Of a DNA stretch of 64,000 nt, positions 14,180 to 26,290 are shown in pieces. Every line of letters starts with the position of its first letter. Position 1 is the stretch's first letter. The translations under genes were made by a program, and so were the position numbers. The DNA is taken from contig NC_085138.1 of assembly GCF_035046485.1 (NCBI RefSeq), forward strand, positions 4,463,409 through 4,527,408, read 5' to 3'. The DNA comes from Aedes albopictus. Taxonomy: Eukaryota > Arthropoda > Insecta > Diptera > Culicidae. The notes beneath the pieces were generated by a model. It was not told the DNA's origin and did no database searches. It saw only the letters and a list, made by a program, of their open reading frames with translations.

Positions 14180-14847
14180 CATAAGGAGTCAACCAAATGC
14201 CTGTTTTTGACTAACAAACATCTTCAGTGTATGAGAGTTGGTGATATTTTATTTGCAGGCAAGAATAATGCTGGGTACGTCGTACAGCTTATCGCTGTAA
14301 ACCATGGAGTCCACTGCGACTGATCAAGTTCTTTGGATTGCCTATTACTAGGCGTTTGGGCATACACTGGAGCTTCTTTTTATGCCATGGGATGGGGATG
14401 CATAAATTGGAAACGAAAAACTACACGGAACCAGAAATCAACCCAAATATAGGTTCTTTTCACTCATACCGGCTCTTCCGTGCGATAACCCAAATTTGGC
14501 TATACCGCGTTAAAGCTCTGATGGGGTAGTTTCTGTTTGATCCCGGCAGAAAATTGTAACCCATCGCAAAGTTCTTTCTACCTAGCGTTGACTTTCGAAG
14601 TACCCTAGGGGGTTGAAATAAACCCACTTTTAGGTAAACGGCAAGAAACCCAAATTTGGCTTCTCGCACGGACATTATCGGCTAGGTAGCTGCTTCTCGC
14701 TTTGTTTTTGACAACATTGCGAGCGGGAGAACGAGGAAACAACCCACTGCTGGGTAAAAAGTTCAAGCGGTTTACTTATTTTTGAGTTCTTTTAACGTAT
14801 TTTTTAGGTAATCTGTTTTTTTTTCGTGTAAAGCTTTATCATTAATA
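14180..14847. other. Unassigned DNA with repeated AACCCAAATTTGG
   Basis: No gene. AACCCAAATTTGG occurs twice in direct orientation (about 14489 and 14648), with related AACCCAAATA and AACCCACT(T/G) steps between 14430 and 14755. This suggests a small repeat family, but I cannot place its ends. Confidence 0.35.
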
Positions 14848-14948
14848 TTAACCGTTATGTGGCCGGCAAACTTTTTGCTTTTTTCTACACCGTGTATTTT
14901 AAATGGGTGCTGGGTACCCGGGTACCCTGCCGGCCACATAAGGGTTAA
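14848..14948 (+). mobile_element. TTAA-flanked 101-bp MITE, copy 1
   Basis: TTAA (14848-14851) precedes CCGTTATGTGGCCGGC, and GCCGGCCACATAAGGG precedes TTAA (14945-14948), so it has about 16-bp TIRs and TTAA at both edges. The interior carries the palindrome GGGTACCCGGGTACCC. TTAA targets are typical of piggyBac-mobilised elements; that link is inference. A second copy at 59026 differs by one base. Confidence 0.92.
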
Positions 14949-15418
14949 GCAAGTCTCACAAATGCGTAAGTGGTACAGTCTAAAGTTATCAACGCAAAGA
15001 GATATGGAGCCAATCACTGGCTGTAAGACATAGTTGGCGCAATCCTCCAACGGTCGAGAGCTGTTTTGGCCACGTGCGATATATGGGAGATTTCAAAGGA
15101 TTTTCAATGGGTTTCAGGAGCGTTACTAGTGGTTTCGGAAGGTTCAGGAGTGCTACAGGGGATCAAACGGGGTTTCAATGACGTACAGGGTTGTCCTTTG
15201 AAACTCCCTTTAGTCCCTTGAAATGCCCCTGAAATCCCCTTGTCACCACCTCAGACCAAGGTAGGAACGCTAAGGAAGCGTTCCTGAAAAAAGTGTTTGA
15301 ACACAAGTTATTGCAAATTGGTCAAATTTTTCGAAATCAACAAAAACAGCTGTAATCAATAGTTTTTTATTGTTTGCCAATGCTTCCACTATGTCAACAA
15401 GCATTTGGTAGTTTAGTT
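14949..15418. other. No gene recognised
   Basis: Contains a short G/C-biased stretch (15105-15245) with repeated GGGTTTCA and CCCTTGAAA-like steps, probably another simple repeat. No gene. Confidence 0.35.
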
Positions 15419-15420
15419 TA

Positions 15421-17462
15421 CCGTCGATGGGGGTGACAATGGGTCTGGGGGGTGAGATTGGGTCAAAACGAAGAAACATAGAATTTGAAATAGCTTACAC
15501 TAGTTTACAGCATTTTTGAACTCGGTAAGCTGATGATCATTTTTGGTGTAGAATCATGCCCTGACTTCGAAAACGCGAAAGAAAAAAAATACAGTAGAGC
15601 GGAAATTTTTTCGACTTTCCATACAAGGTTGATGATTTGAAATCGATTTTTGTTCTATTTTTAAGCAAAGTCGCTCACTTCAAACATTTCGTTCTTCGTT
15701 ATCAATGCTCCGATTGAGCTGAAATTTTTACTGTAACTCGCCTACATATGATATGTCAAATAAACGTCGAGAGATAATTTTTAAGTTGTTTTTTTCTTAT
15801 ATACATTTCTTCAATATCTTAAATACATTTCTTCAAAAAATGTTGGGAATTTTGCTAAAATTTAAGAAGATCGTCCCTAAAACTCGCCAATATCTTGAAT
15901 TTCATCAATCTGACGCAAAACCTGTATTCAGATGATCGAATGGTATTGGATTCAGCTTTCAATTTATGGAAAAAGATTTGAAATTGGTTGAACAAAACGC
16001 AATATATTTGAATTTTAGTAAATTGCATATTTTGAAAAGTTGCAAATCTCGATATTAAGCTAAAACTCAAAAACTGTTCTACTTAAAATTTTTTGAAGGT
16101 CGGTTTCGAAATCAGCACTAAATTGTGCTTCAAAAACTTTGGTCGTTGACAGAAGTTCACGACTTTCGTTTTATTTTGTAAACTTGTGTTATCAACTATC
16201 GCTAATTTATATTAAAAACTTTATTTTATTTCAAAGAAGAGACGTTTTTACACGTCATGATGCAGAATAAGATGTGTAGCAATAATTGTTTTTTGTTAAA
16301 TTTGAGGCTAAACTTATATGATGAAACTACTAGTACATCACTCTGAAAAAATTTCTCCCCCGTAATGTTTAACACAAGTACCTAACCATACACTTTCTTA
16401 TAAGTGGTTAGCTGTAGGTATTACCTGGTTGATGCAATTAAAAAAGCGGGCTGGCATTGTTCTTTATATATAAAAATTCAATATTTTCGACCCTATGTCT
16501 AAATATTAAGAATGGGGCTGAGATTGGGTCAAGCAAGTTATCGAGTACATATAACCTTAACTAAAAATTCAACTTGTTATCCAGTCCCCATTTGACGTTA
16601 GAGTGGTGCCATATTTACCGTATCTTCATAAAAGCACGTTTTTTTTTCGAAAATATTTCGAAGGAGTGTCAAGCGAGTGTGTTCATACGTTTAGTGCCTA
16701 AAAACATTTATAACAATACACCCATGCGTTTAGTTGGACAGTTCGTCTAATCATTAGCTTATCTTTAGTGTACTGCAATATCATAACCGCACAAAATAGA
16801 CTTAATAGCGTTCTTCTTCTCCCCTCATTTTTAAAACTTTAAGGGAATATCGTGAAACAACAGATGGTAGTGGCATCCAGGAAATACCGGGGCCATAAAA
16901 CCGGTAACATGACAAAATTTCGGAAAACGAACGAACGTCGAAAAATATTATGTTTTTTTTTTTTTAATAAATCTTTCAATGCACCTCTCCCTCATTGTAA
17001 TCCCCCCTCCTCTCATGGAGGTTGGAACTTTAAATGTGGATGATTATGGTGGCTAAAATGGCGATACAACATACAAACTTTATTTTATCATATTTCAACC
17101 ATTTTTTCGATTGTATTAGCTCTTTTAGGTGGATTAATCATCTTTTAAAATTACCAAAGTTTTTATTCGCAATGGTTACATGGTATTTTATGTAGGTTTA
17201 CTAGATATGATGAATAAAATTAACTTGTATTCTTAGATAGGCGACTTCGAATACCCTCTAAGGGGTGAGATTGGGTCAATTTTCAATCATTTGTAGTTTA
17301 ATAGACAATTCATATAATGTGATACTTTCTTGCCAAACTATCATTACCATATAGAAGAGTGTGCATACCAAATAAAAAGTTATTCCGACTTCGACTGCAT
17401 TTGTTATTTAACAAACAATCTTTGAGTATCCTTTTTTGACCCATTCTCACCCCCAACGACGG
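15421..17462. mobile_element. 2.04-kb TIR element, TSD TA
   Basis: The left end CCGTCGATGGGGGTGACAAT is the inverse of the right end, with two or three mismatches. TA flanks both sides (15419-15420 and 17463-17464). The motif GGGGTGAGATTGGGTCA, or close variants, recurs just inside both ends (15451 and 17262) and in the interior (about 16514), as expected for subterminal transposase-binding sites. No transposase frame is visible, so it is non-autonomous. The interior is AT-rich, with only ORFs under 75 codons. Confidence 0.86.
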
Positions 17463-17464
17463 TA

Positions 17465-18599
17465 CCTAATGAGGTTACAATTATAGCAAGCAAAGTAAAG
17501 ATAACCGTACACATCGTAGTTCCTACTCCGTGATTGACCAGAACAATCAAAGTTGCACAGAGATTCAATGAATGGTGCTTGGGGCTAGCTACTTACTCTC
17601 AATGTGCACAAATCGAGAGTTCAATATTTTAAAGTCAATAACGGCGCCGGCCACGTCCTTACGGTCATCGGGAAAGGGGAAGGAATGTTAGTTCGACAAC
17701 CGTTGTTACTAGAAACTGTGGAATCCACAGCGTCCCCACAATTGTCTCGGGAAGGAGTATTTGTTAGTAGGATAGGGTGAGGTGTGTATCTTGGAACCAT
17801 CTTTGGTAGGTGATATGATCCACTAGTTATATGAAAATACACGACACGGTCCTCATCCTGATTATGATTTATTTGGTCGCGATAGTAAGGGTAATTCACA
17901 TACGTCAACAATCGTTCAATAGTAAACGCGTCACCGTCACCGTTCGTTAACTAAACCGTGAAATACGACTTTTCCACGAAAGTTATCACGCGCTTCTGAT
18001 TCCTCATTCAATATTCGCGTCCCCATCTTCCTACCGAGAAAACCGACAGACTCAGGAAAATAGTCGCACCTTTCTCATAGTATTGAACTTAGAGTATACG
18101 GTGAATATACTTTCAAGCTTAGATAGCTATTTTCGAATTTTGTATTTTACTAAGAGTAGTCCCTTGTGTTACTTGTGATCGACAGCCGTTGAGGTAAATA
18201 TGCCAATTATTTTTAATATGTTCAATGATTGTTGTGAATTGCAATTGTTTTCATCTAACATTTTTGTTGCTTCAATCTTAGGCCAGCACCAGAGCTACAA
18301 GATAAATTTGCAAATATTACCAGACTCCAGGAGTCTCATGAAAATGTATTGGCGAAATAATCCCAACTCCTTCTAGGATCTAAATGCTAACGCTTTAGAA
18401 TTATTTGAATTATTGAAAAAAAAAAAACTGCAGCTTGTTTTACCTGTACTTCTGAGTTTTTTTTTTTCCTTTTATAAAGCTTCTATGATGAAATCATTCT
18501 TACAAATATTTAAATTTGCGAAATTCATTTAAAAAATAGTTAGCTTTCCAAATTTTCTCTGAATTCTAAAAATAAACATGATATAAGAAGTGTTTCACG
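17465..18599. other. No gene recognised
   Basis: Unique-looking DNA. The 96-residue minus-strand ORF at 17621-17911 shows no known motif. I see nothing else to support. Confidence 0.35.
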
Positions 18600-18731
18600 A
18601 TTTCGCCTTTGACATTTAGAGTGAAATTTGTTTAAAATTAAAGAAAAAACTTTATTAAAAACTTTGGTGCGCCATGACATTTTTGGAAATTTCAGAAGTG
18701 CGCCGCGATAGCAAAAAGTTTGGGAACCTCT
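18600..18731. mobile_element. Right end of a hAT-like element
   Basis: On the minus strand, from about 18731, the text reads CAGAGGTTCCCAAACTTTTT and then a GCGCCGCACTTCTG block. The CAGNGGTTCCCAAACTTTTT terminus is a well-known hAT-type TIR. I could not find the matching left end or an 8-bp duplication, so it is probably a truncated terminus. Confidence 0.6.
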
Positions 18732-18832
18732 GCAGTACAGAATGATGCGAACCTCTTGCTCGGGTTCCTGTCGGACGATCATGAATCACAGAAGCACGAA
18801 CAGCAGTCCGAATATTTCTATAGGTCCTAAGT

Positions 18833-18960
18833 ACTAGAGGTGTGCGCCGATTTAAAATCTGTCGGCGGTGGCGTTTTGTATTTTTTTTGCCCGGCGGCGG
18901 CAGCGTGATCGGCGTGACGACGAATGAATTTTCGGTGGCGGCGGCGGCGGCGTGAAACGA
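18833..18960. repeat. GGC-rich low-complexity tract
   Basis: GGCGGCGGC and GGCGGTGGCG runs with interruptions, beginning just after TAGAGGTGTGCGCCG. The latter also resembles a hAT-type terminus (TAGAGGTGTGC), but no partner end is visible. Confidence 0.55.
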
Positions 18961-19879
18961 CATGGTCATGATTTTAATTTTTTTGTTATATCCGTTAATC
19001 AATATCAGACACATTCTACGGGCCCCGTATCATCAATACCAATTTTTTAAAGTTGGCATATTTGACATTTTTATCACGTTCTACATTACTTTTGTCATCC
19101 AAAAATGTATTCGACATGATATTAGTGTGACAATAAATATAAATTGAACGACGATTAAGATTAACATTAAAATCGTGATTTTAAGTCTTTTAGGCACACT
19201 TTTCACCCAAACTATCGTATTTTAAACACCAACACACTGATTTTTCAAAAGTCTTCCATCATTTCTAGATAAATGTATGTAGATTTTTTAGCATAAAAAG
19301 ATTTTTAATCGGAAGACTTTACAACTCTGAAATATGGCTGATCATAGTATGGGTTTTTATTGCGTTGTAACGTCACGAAAAATCAACATTTTTAAATTTT
19401 ATTCAAATACGGAAAACGTTACAAATATGAAATTTTGTATGCTCTTAGTACTCGAAAAGATCTTTCAAATGAGACTAAAAAAGAAAATCGGTTCACGGAA
19501 GCCTGAGTTTCACCTGGTTGAAGTTTGCGTTGTAACGTCACGAAAAAAACATTCTGTGGAAATCTTTCTGGATTGGACGGCTTTTGAATTAGACAAACGT
19601 AGTTCTATATTCAAAACAGTTTCGTTCTCGTTGTGTATGAGCTCTTTTTCGAGATATCGTTTATAAATTGCGTACCATTGCCGGTTAATAAACTACGTAG
19701 ATTTTTGAAGGACGGGTGAGATGGTGTTAGGCCAAAATCTACGATGTAATTGTACTGCGAAATTGTAAATTTTTTTAATCGTAATCTAATATCACTCAAA
19801 CCGAAAATTTCTGTGATATGAATGGCCAACGGACGAAACACTGGCGAAATTACAGTTGGTCAAAGACTTACAGTTAATG

Positions 19880-21390
19880 GATAGTTTGATTTAAAGTTCC
19901 ACCAACAGGCGGCGCTAGAGAACTTACAAATTTTAAATTTCATACATCTCAGGATGCCTTTTACATAGAAATACGATTTCTTCGGCAAAGTTGTTTGGTA
20001 AGTAAAGGACTTGCAGTTGATTTACCATTAGATGAGACATTTTGCCACTAGAAGACGTTAGTTTCCATTTTGCAAAAGCAGGCAAGGGATTAGAATTTCT
20101 TGAAAAGTATTCTACAAGCTGGAACTTTTTTCACTTTGGACATATTGTATTCAAATCAAATTGTAATCAAAGATCAATATATAATTGTTAACTCTCAAAA
20201 TTTAATTCAATTTGATTCACTTATTCCTTAGATATAAGAGTTAATAGAACACAGTCAAAAATATGATTCTGCTTAAAACACTCCATCTTTGTGCAGAGCT
20301 AACCAATCAAGTCCAAAATTGTAGAAATTACAGATAACAAGTTGAGGAACTATCAGTCAAAATTTGAGAATTTCTTGATATATATTATAAAAAGTTACGG
20401 CTTGTTGAATGTGTTTTGGGTAATTAATAAAATTGGCATGCTTTTGAAAATTTGCAACTACCACCACTGTGTGGCAGAAATTAATACCATACGGCTATTA
20501 AACTGAAAGTCTAGTGATCTACCAAACAACTTGATTGAAGCAACCATCTTTTCAATTAATCACGATCCTGAGATAAGTAAATCTAAAAATGTTTATGCCC
20601 TCTAGCGGCTCCTAGTGGAAGGATTTTAAATCATACGGCCCATCAATTGAAAGTTCTTGACCAACAAAACAATTTTGACGAGGACACCAACTGTCTAAAT
20701 AGTTAGGATCTTGAAATATATGGGATGGATATTACGTCAGTGTTACATCTATTTTTGATATAACAAGAATCACCGACAAACAGACGTAACACCTACGAAA
20801 TTAAAACTTATATATCTCGGGACTCTAATAACTTAGACTTTAGACTTTTAGAATGTTGATGTCTTTGGAAAAGTTGTTTGACAAGAATTTTCAGTTTAAA
20901 AGCCGTTTGGTTCAAGTTTCTAACTGACTAGTGGTAGTTGAAATTTTGAAAAATAATGCACTTTATATTTATTCAAAAAATATTCAGCATGTTGTAACTT
21001 CTTATAAAGTGCCCAAAGATTTTGCCAAAAAATAGTTTCTCAACTAATCAAAATTTGTTGAAAACTTTTTGAGAAATTCTAAACTATTGTAAACTTTTAA
21101 TAAGCTTCGCTCAGTGTTTCTGAATCTCACCTCCAATAGTAAATCAGCTGTAAGTTTTTTACTTATCAAACAACTTTGCCAAAGACACTAACTCTCTAAG
21201 TAATTATGACTCTGACATATATAGGATGAATTTTTTTGTCAGAATTAGGGTTTATTTGTCTCTGGAATCACAGAAATTGATGCCCCTAAGTGGAATGCAG
21301 ATCGTCAGGTATGTCTTTGGTTCGATAACTGCTCGAACATCTTAAAGCGTTTTCAATTGAATCAATGACATTGCATAAATTATTGAAAAA
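19880..21390. repeat. Irregular interspersed repeat, no coding content
   Basis: The phrases GGCAAAGTTGTTTGGTAAG, AAAAGTTGTTTGACAAG and CAAACAACTTTGCCAAAG recur on both strands near 19990, 20870 and 21170, with associated 'CTAACTCTCTAAGTAA' and 'TATCTCGGGACTC' blocks. The arrangement suggests several diverged copies of one non-coding unit in mixed orientation. No ORF of note. Confidence 0.5.
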
Positions 21391-21404
21391 AATGTTTAAT
21401 TCGA

Positions 21405-21935
21405 CGGCGTGATAAGTTTTATGCTGCAAAATTTAAATATCTGGTGGTGCGAAGTAATGAATATCAACGGTTAAGTCTTTGGGACAATATTAGATGAATA
21501 TGGGTGGTACTAGGCCGAAGATGGGTACTATTATGAATGGGAGGGGGGGGGGGGGGGGTAAGATGGGTACCTTCATGAATGAGTTTTCATACTGCTGATA
21601 GCAATAACTTGGCCCTCCAAGCCATTTATCACAAAACGGATTTTCAATAGAATAAAGTTGCTCTTTGAGCAGTAAAAATAATGCAATAATATATTCACAA
21701 ATTCGGGTAATTTTGTCTGATTATTCTGATTCAAAAATGATGTGCATTTTCGTGACGTTACAACGCGAGCAGTATACCCTGTTTGAAACTGAACGGGCGT
21801 TGTAACGTCACGAAATGTGAAAGTCGATTACATATCCAAAAACGAATCCGAAATGTATATGTTTTATTTCACTGCATTGAAGAACAAACCAATAAATTTC
21901 AATGGTGGGAGAAATTTTCAGTTTAAAATAAAAAT
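21405..21935 (+). repeat. Segmental duplication, copy A
   Basis: This block aligns in direct orientation with 22195-22650. It starts CGACGGCGTGATAAGTT and includes AACTTGGCCCTCC(A/G)AGCC, an inverted and a direct CGTTGTAACGTCACG, and ATAAATTTCAATGGTGG at the end. Copy A carries about 60 bp more, including a run of about 17 G at 21542. Confidence 0.85.
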
Positions 21936-22194
21936 CCGAGCAAATTTTACAAGATGTTGGTTGCGCGGTAGAGGGGGTCGGATTCTAGCGCGTTGTAACG
22001 TCACGCTACAAATACGCATTTTAAACAAGTTTTTCTATTGAAAACTAAATGTTAAACAGGTCAAACATATCGGAAACATTACAAGGAATCAGAATATGAT
22101 AAAATATTTTGAGATTTACAGTCGTTTTTATGAATTGTAGTGGAAAATCTGACTACGAATGCGTAGAAACGTTGTAACGTCACGGTAGAATGTG

Positions 22195-22650
22195 CCTTAT
22201 CTCGACGGCGTGATGAGTTATATGCTGAAAATTTTAAATATCTGGCGGTGCAAAATAGTGGATCTCAGCGCGCTAGTCTTTGGAACAAAACATGGGTGCC
22301 GGTGTCATTAACCTTCACAAAGGAGTATTCATACTATTGATGGCAATAACTTGGCCCTCCGAGCCATTTATCACAAAACGGATTTTCAATAGAATAAAGT
22401 TCCCCTTGAAGCAGTGAAGATAATGCAATGATAATTCACAAATTCGGGTAAATTTGGCTGATTATTCTGATTCTAACATGATGTGCATTTTCGTGACGTT
22501 ACAACGCGAGCAGAACCCTGTTTGAAACTGAACGGGCGTTGTAACGTCACGAAATGTAAAAGTCGATTATTCAAAAACAAATTCGAAATTTAAATGTTTT
22601 ATTCCATTGAATTGAAGAACAAATCAATAAATTTCAATGGTGGAAAAACA
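22195..22650 (+). repeat. Segmental duplication, copy B
   Basis: The downstream partner of the block at 21405-21935, offset about 790 bp, with substitutions and small indels. It ends at AATTTCAATGGTGGAAAAA, right where a GGAATTCC-type block begins. Confidence 0.85.
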
Positions 22651-23390
22651 ATTCAGAATATCCCAGAATTCTTTGTGCAACTCCCAGAAATACTTTTAAA
22701 GCAACTAGTAAAGTAATTGCCGGAGGAACTTTCGGAGGAACTCCTAGAGAAATTGCCGAAGGAATTCGGAAAGAAATTCAAGGAGGAACTCTTAGAGCAA
22801 TTACAAGTGGTATTCCAAGATGAGTTCCAGAATGAACTTTTGAAGGAATTTCCGGAGGTACTCCCAAAAAATTCCCGGATAAACTCCCACATAAATTCGT
22901 GAGAGATCTAGATAAATTCTCGATGGAACTCCTAGAAGAATTCCCAAGAAATTCGTGACGAAATTCCCGGAAGAACTCATAGAGGAATTTCCGGAAAAAC
23001 TTCTAGAGGAACTTCCGGGGGAATTCTTAAAGGAATTTTCGGAGGAAACTCCTGGCATATCCAGTGCAACAACTAGAAAAAAAATATAGAGCAACTCGTA
23101 GTGAAATTGCCTACATAACTCATTCCTGGTAAAACTCGTGAAGGTGTTCTCGAAGATATTCGAATTCCCGGAAGTACTCCTGCAAAAATTCCCGGAAGAA
23201 CTTTTAGAACTTTTAGTCGCAGTGAAACTCTTAGTGTAATTCCCGGAAATAATCGGTAAGGAATCCCCGAAGAGACTCGTTGAAGAATCCCCAGAGGAAT
23301 TCTTGGAGGAAATCCTAGAGAAATTCTCACAGGAACTTCCAGAGGAATGTTCGGAGAAACTTCTGGAAGAATTTCAGGAAAACTTGTAAC
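22651..23390. repeat. Degenerate GGAATTCC-type repeat block
   Basis: Here the plus strand carries the G-rich sense of the unit (GGAGGAACTCCTAGAG, GAAATTCCCGGAAG), that is, the opposite orientation to the block at 7.5-10.7 kb. Units are diverged, with no fixed period. ORFs within it are artefacts. Confidence 0.8.
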
Positions 23391-24369
23391 CTACCTCTTT
23401 TGCATGATGACTGTGCTAAGAAACTATTGATCGCGCACTTTGGGCCTTCAAGCGCTCCTAGCATCGCCAATCAACAAAAGAATTTTAGTACCATATGCAC
23501 TATCAAATCATTACACTAGCACACCATCTACAACAGAACATATTCATCGGGTTGATCGTTATTAACTGTCGATCGATCGCACCGCACCACCAAATAATCA
23601 CACCACGCAAATCTGTTACCAATTACCGTGTTAGAAGAACCAAAGCTCCGGTATTAGGAACCCTTGCTCTATTACTCTCATTCTCTGATAACAAATCGTT
23701 ATTGGTCTCTCGCATCTCAGGTAGGCTGACCAGATTTAAGCTCCCTTGAATTGCACACTTAAGAGTATACGTATATTTGCACAGGAGAACGAGATTGGTA
23801 AAACTCATATGATGTGTTTGGTGTGTTGATGTGTTGTCGGTATCACGTCTTACAGACCGGGTGTTATATTTACTGTGCAAAATTTATCAGTGTCGGAAAT
23901 CAGAAGCGGTGGCGAATTGTATGGTCTGGCCGACGTACGTTAAAGTGACCAGTGTCTATTGTGCCCTGTGATATTCATTGTTCCTATTCCGTCTCTGTAG
24001 AGCGTAGCAGATATAATGGCCAGAAACGAGTGTACGATGGCTTGCTGAGAGTAGAGTGATTTAATTCTTTGAGATCGGTAAAATGGTCAAGATTCTAAAT
24101 CGAAGATTCTAAATTGATCCCAAAAACGTCGTTATACTTTCTAAACTAATGCCTGATCTCAACACCTTTATTAGGCCTTTCGTGGACCCAACAAATTTGG
24201 TGGTGATTGTCGTGGTGTGATCATGCTAATGGCATGTAGAGCAGCGGGGTTGCCGGCACGATGCTGGTGGTTATTGCTCCATCTGTCCGGACAGAAACGT
24301 TCCCCTTGCAGTGGCCGTGGGATACACCTGCACACGTCCACCACACACAACAGAACCCTAGATTAAGTG
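23391..24369. other. No gene recognised
   Basis: Unique-looking, moderately GC-containing DNA with short ORFs only (23495-23749 plus, 23623-23880 minus). No motif is recognised. It may be the 3' flank of the LINE on its right. Confidence 0.35.
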
Positions 24370-24539
24370 CAACGTAGGATAATTAGCAGCAATAAATGTA
24401 AGTACACTGAATTGGATCACTCCATTTTTATTTGTAAGTCTAGAATTTTTCTTTTGCTCGGGGATGGCTTGCGTAAGTCAGCGTTGTGGTTCCGCTATTT
24501 CTCGAACCAGGTTTTTATGCTACGGGTTGAGTATTTGGG

Positions 24540-26290
24540 TCGGGGGACCAATGCTCACTGCAACCATTCTATTAAACCAAACTTTTGTCTCCGTCTCATG
24601 CGCCCTCTGGGGAGAGGTGACAAACTTTTAAAGAAACTCCTGGAAGAATTTCGCCTTTCCGTAAAAAGAATCATAGATGATTTATTCGGATTAACCGAAA
24701 GACCATATTGGCGACACCAACCCTCAACTACCTGAAGGGCGCTTTGCATCAGGTCGAAAAGGTACCAACTAACAATGCAAGGTAGTCGTCGGCAAAACCA
24801 TAAGTAGGAAAACCACTATTATTGAGTTGCCTCAATAGCGTATCTGCTACGAGATTCCACAAAAGCGGTGAAAAGACTCCCCCTTGGGGGCATCCACAAA
24901 CACTCAATTTCCTAATCCCTGCTAGACGCAATGTCGAGAAGAGATATCGGTTTTTGAGCGTTTGATGAATCCAATTGGAAATCATTGGAGATATACCATG
25001 ACTCCGTGCGGCTTCCGTATGGCATCGAAAGGCACATTGTCAAAGGCACCCTCGATATCTAAGAAAACATCCAAACAAGATTGCTTTGGAGCGAATGTTT
25101 TCTGAACGGATGTAATGGTCCAAAATTCGTTCTAAGCATTTCAGAAGAAAAGAGGTCAAACCGATAGGTCTGAAACTCTTTGCTTCTTCATACGACGCAC
25201 GACCCACTTTCGGAATAAACTTCACAGTAGTGTCCCGCTAAGATTTGGGAATATACCCTGTAGCAAAACTGCAAACAAGTATTTTTTTTTTCAAAACATG
25301 TTTGAAATAATCAAATCCCTTCAGAAGCAAAATAGGATAAGATAAAATGAAAGGAGCAAAGCTATTAAGTGCCCACTTAATTGATTATATAGTTACAATA
25401 CTCCGAGCCGAAGCCAGGGAATCATAACTACAAGAAAAGATATCAGGTTCATCCGAAGATGTAATATCCACACATCCAGGGAAGTGTGTGCTGAATCAGC
25501 ATTCCAGAACTTCCTCATCAGAGGTAGTCAGATCGCCATTTGGCAAACGAAGTTCGTTCACTCGGAAATCCTTACATTTCGCAAGGATTTTATTTAACCG
25601 ACTGACTTCACTCAAACTGGAAACATTTGTACAAAGGTTTTTCCAGCCGGATCGTTCAGCAGACCGGAGAGCTTTCCTGTAGGCCTTGCGAGCCGACCTG
25701 AACCAGCCGAACGTTGTCTGTTCCAACTCTTCCTTGTTTCCTGAGTTTTGCCAGATCAGAGTTCCACCAAGGGGTTCCTCTTGTGATCTTCACAGACCGT
25801 AGAGGGCATGCTTCTTCAAAAGCTTCCATGATGAAGGTCGTTGTAGTGTCAACGGTATCATCTAAATCACTACAGTATGTATCTAAATCACTAAATCAAG
25901 TACAGTATGCAATGACTTGTTTGAAAGTATCCGTAGGGGATGTTTCATCATGCGGTAAATAAACCGAACAATAGACGTATTTCCTGTTGAGGTTTCCAAC
26001 AGATACATCAATTGTGATAGAACATACATCTCTGTTGGTTAGTTCAGAGATGAGTGTAGCAACTGTTGCGTTGTTGACAAGCACCATGCTCGTGAGTTTG
26101 CCATCTCATTTTTACTGAAAGTAGCAAACACCGGATTCACAAGGTTTCCTAGATAGAAATTCCCCTTACGAAAGTAAGGTTCTTGGACTAATGCCACTTG
26201 GGCTGTACCATTTTGCATAAGTCTATACAAAGATTGATTGTTGCTGTTCTTTTATGCTGAAGATTGATCTGAGCCATCCTAACCGTAGCC
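24540..26290 (-). pseudogene. LOA/R1-type LINE, endonuclease and reverse transcriptase remnants
   Basis: Pieces in several minus-strand frames follow LINE order. Near 26280-26230 the text reads AQINLQHKR, the usual start of an apurinic-type endonuclease, followed by VALVQEPYFRKG at about 26195. Linker residues (ARKAYRKALRSAE) lie at about 25690. Reverse transcriptase motifs are AKSFRPIGLTSFLLKCLERI at about 25190-25130, GCPQGGVFSPLLWNL at about 24895, and the catalytic YGFADD at about 24785-24800. VEGWCRQYGLSVNPNKS at 24725 is the usual region just after the active site. The phrases 'SFRPI-LTSFLLK-LER' and 'CPQGGVLSPLLWNL' are typical of the LOA and R1 groups. At least six stops or frameshifts separate the pieces, so the element is dead. 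The clade call is tentative. Confidence 0.85.

Larger units (their letters stand above)
19330..22560. repeat. Field of eight CGTTGTAACGTCACG motifs
   Basis: The 15-mer CGTTGTAACGTCACG occurs exactly at 19363, 19528, 21798, 21991, 22170 and 22537 on plus, and at 21751 and 22492 on minus, nowhere else that I see in the window. It is often followed by AAA. The motif contains the CRE-like core TGACGTTA. Exact conservation within otherwise diverged DNA suggests a protein-binding site, most simply transposase-binding repeats of a DNA transposon whose ends I cannot fix. GGGTAAGATGGGTACC-type text at 21515-21575 may belong to one terminus. Confidence 0.75.

Noticed and set aside
18833..18960. Left end of the hAT element ending at 18731
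   Set aside because: TAGAGGTGTGC is hAT-like but lies on the wrong side and differs from CAGAGGTTCCC, so the two cannot be one pair.
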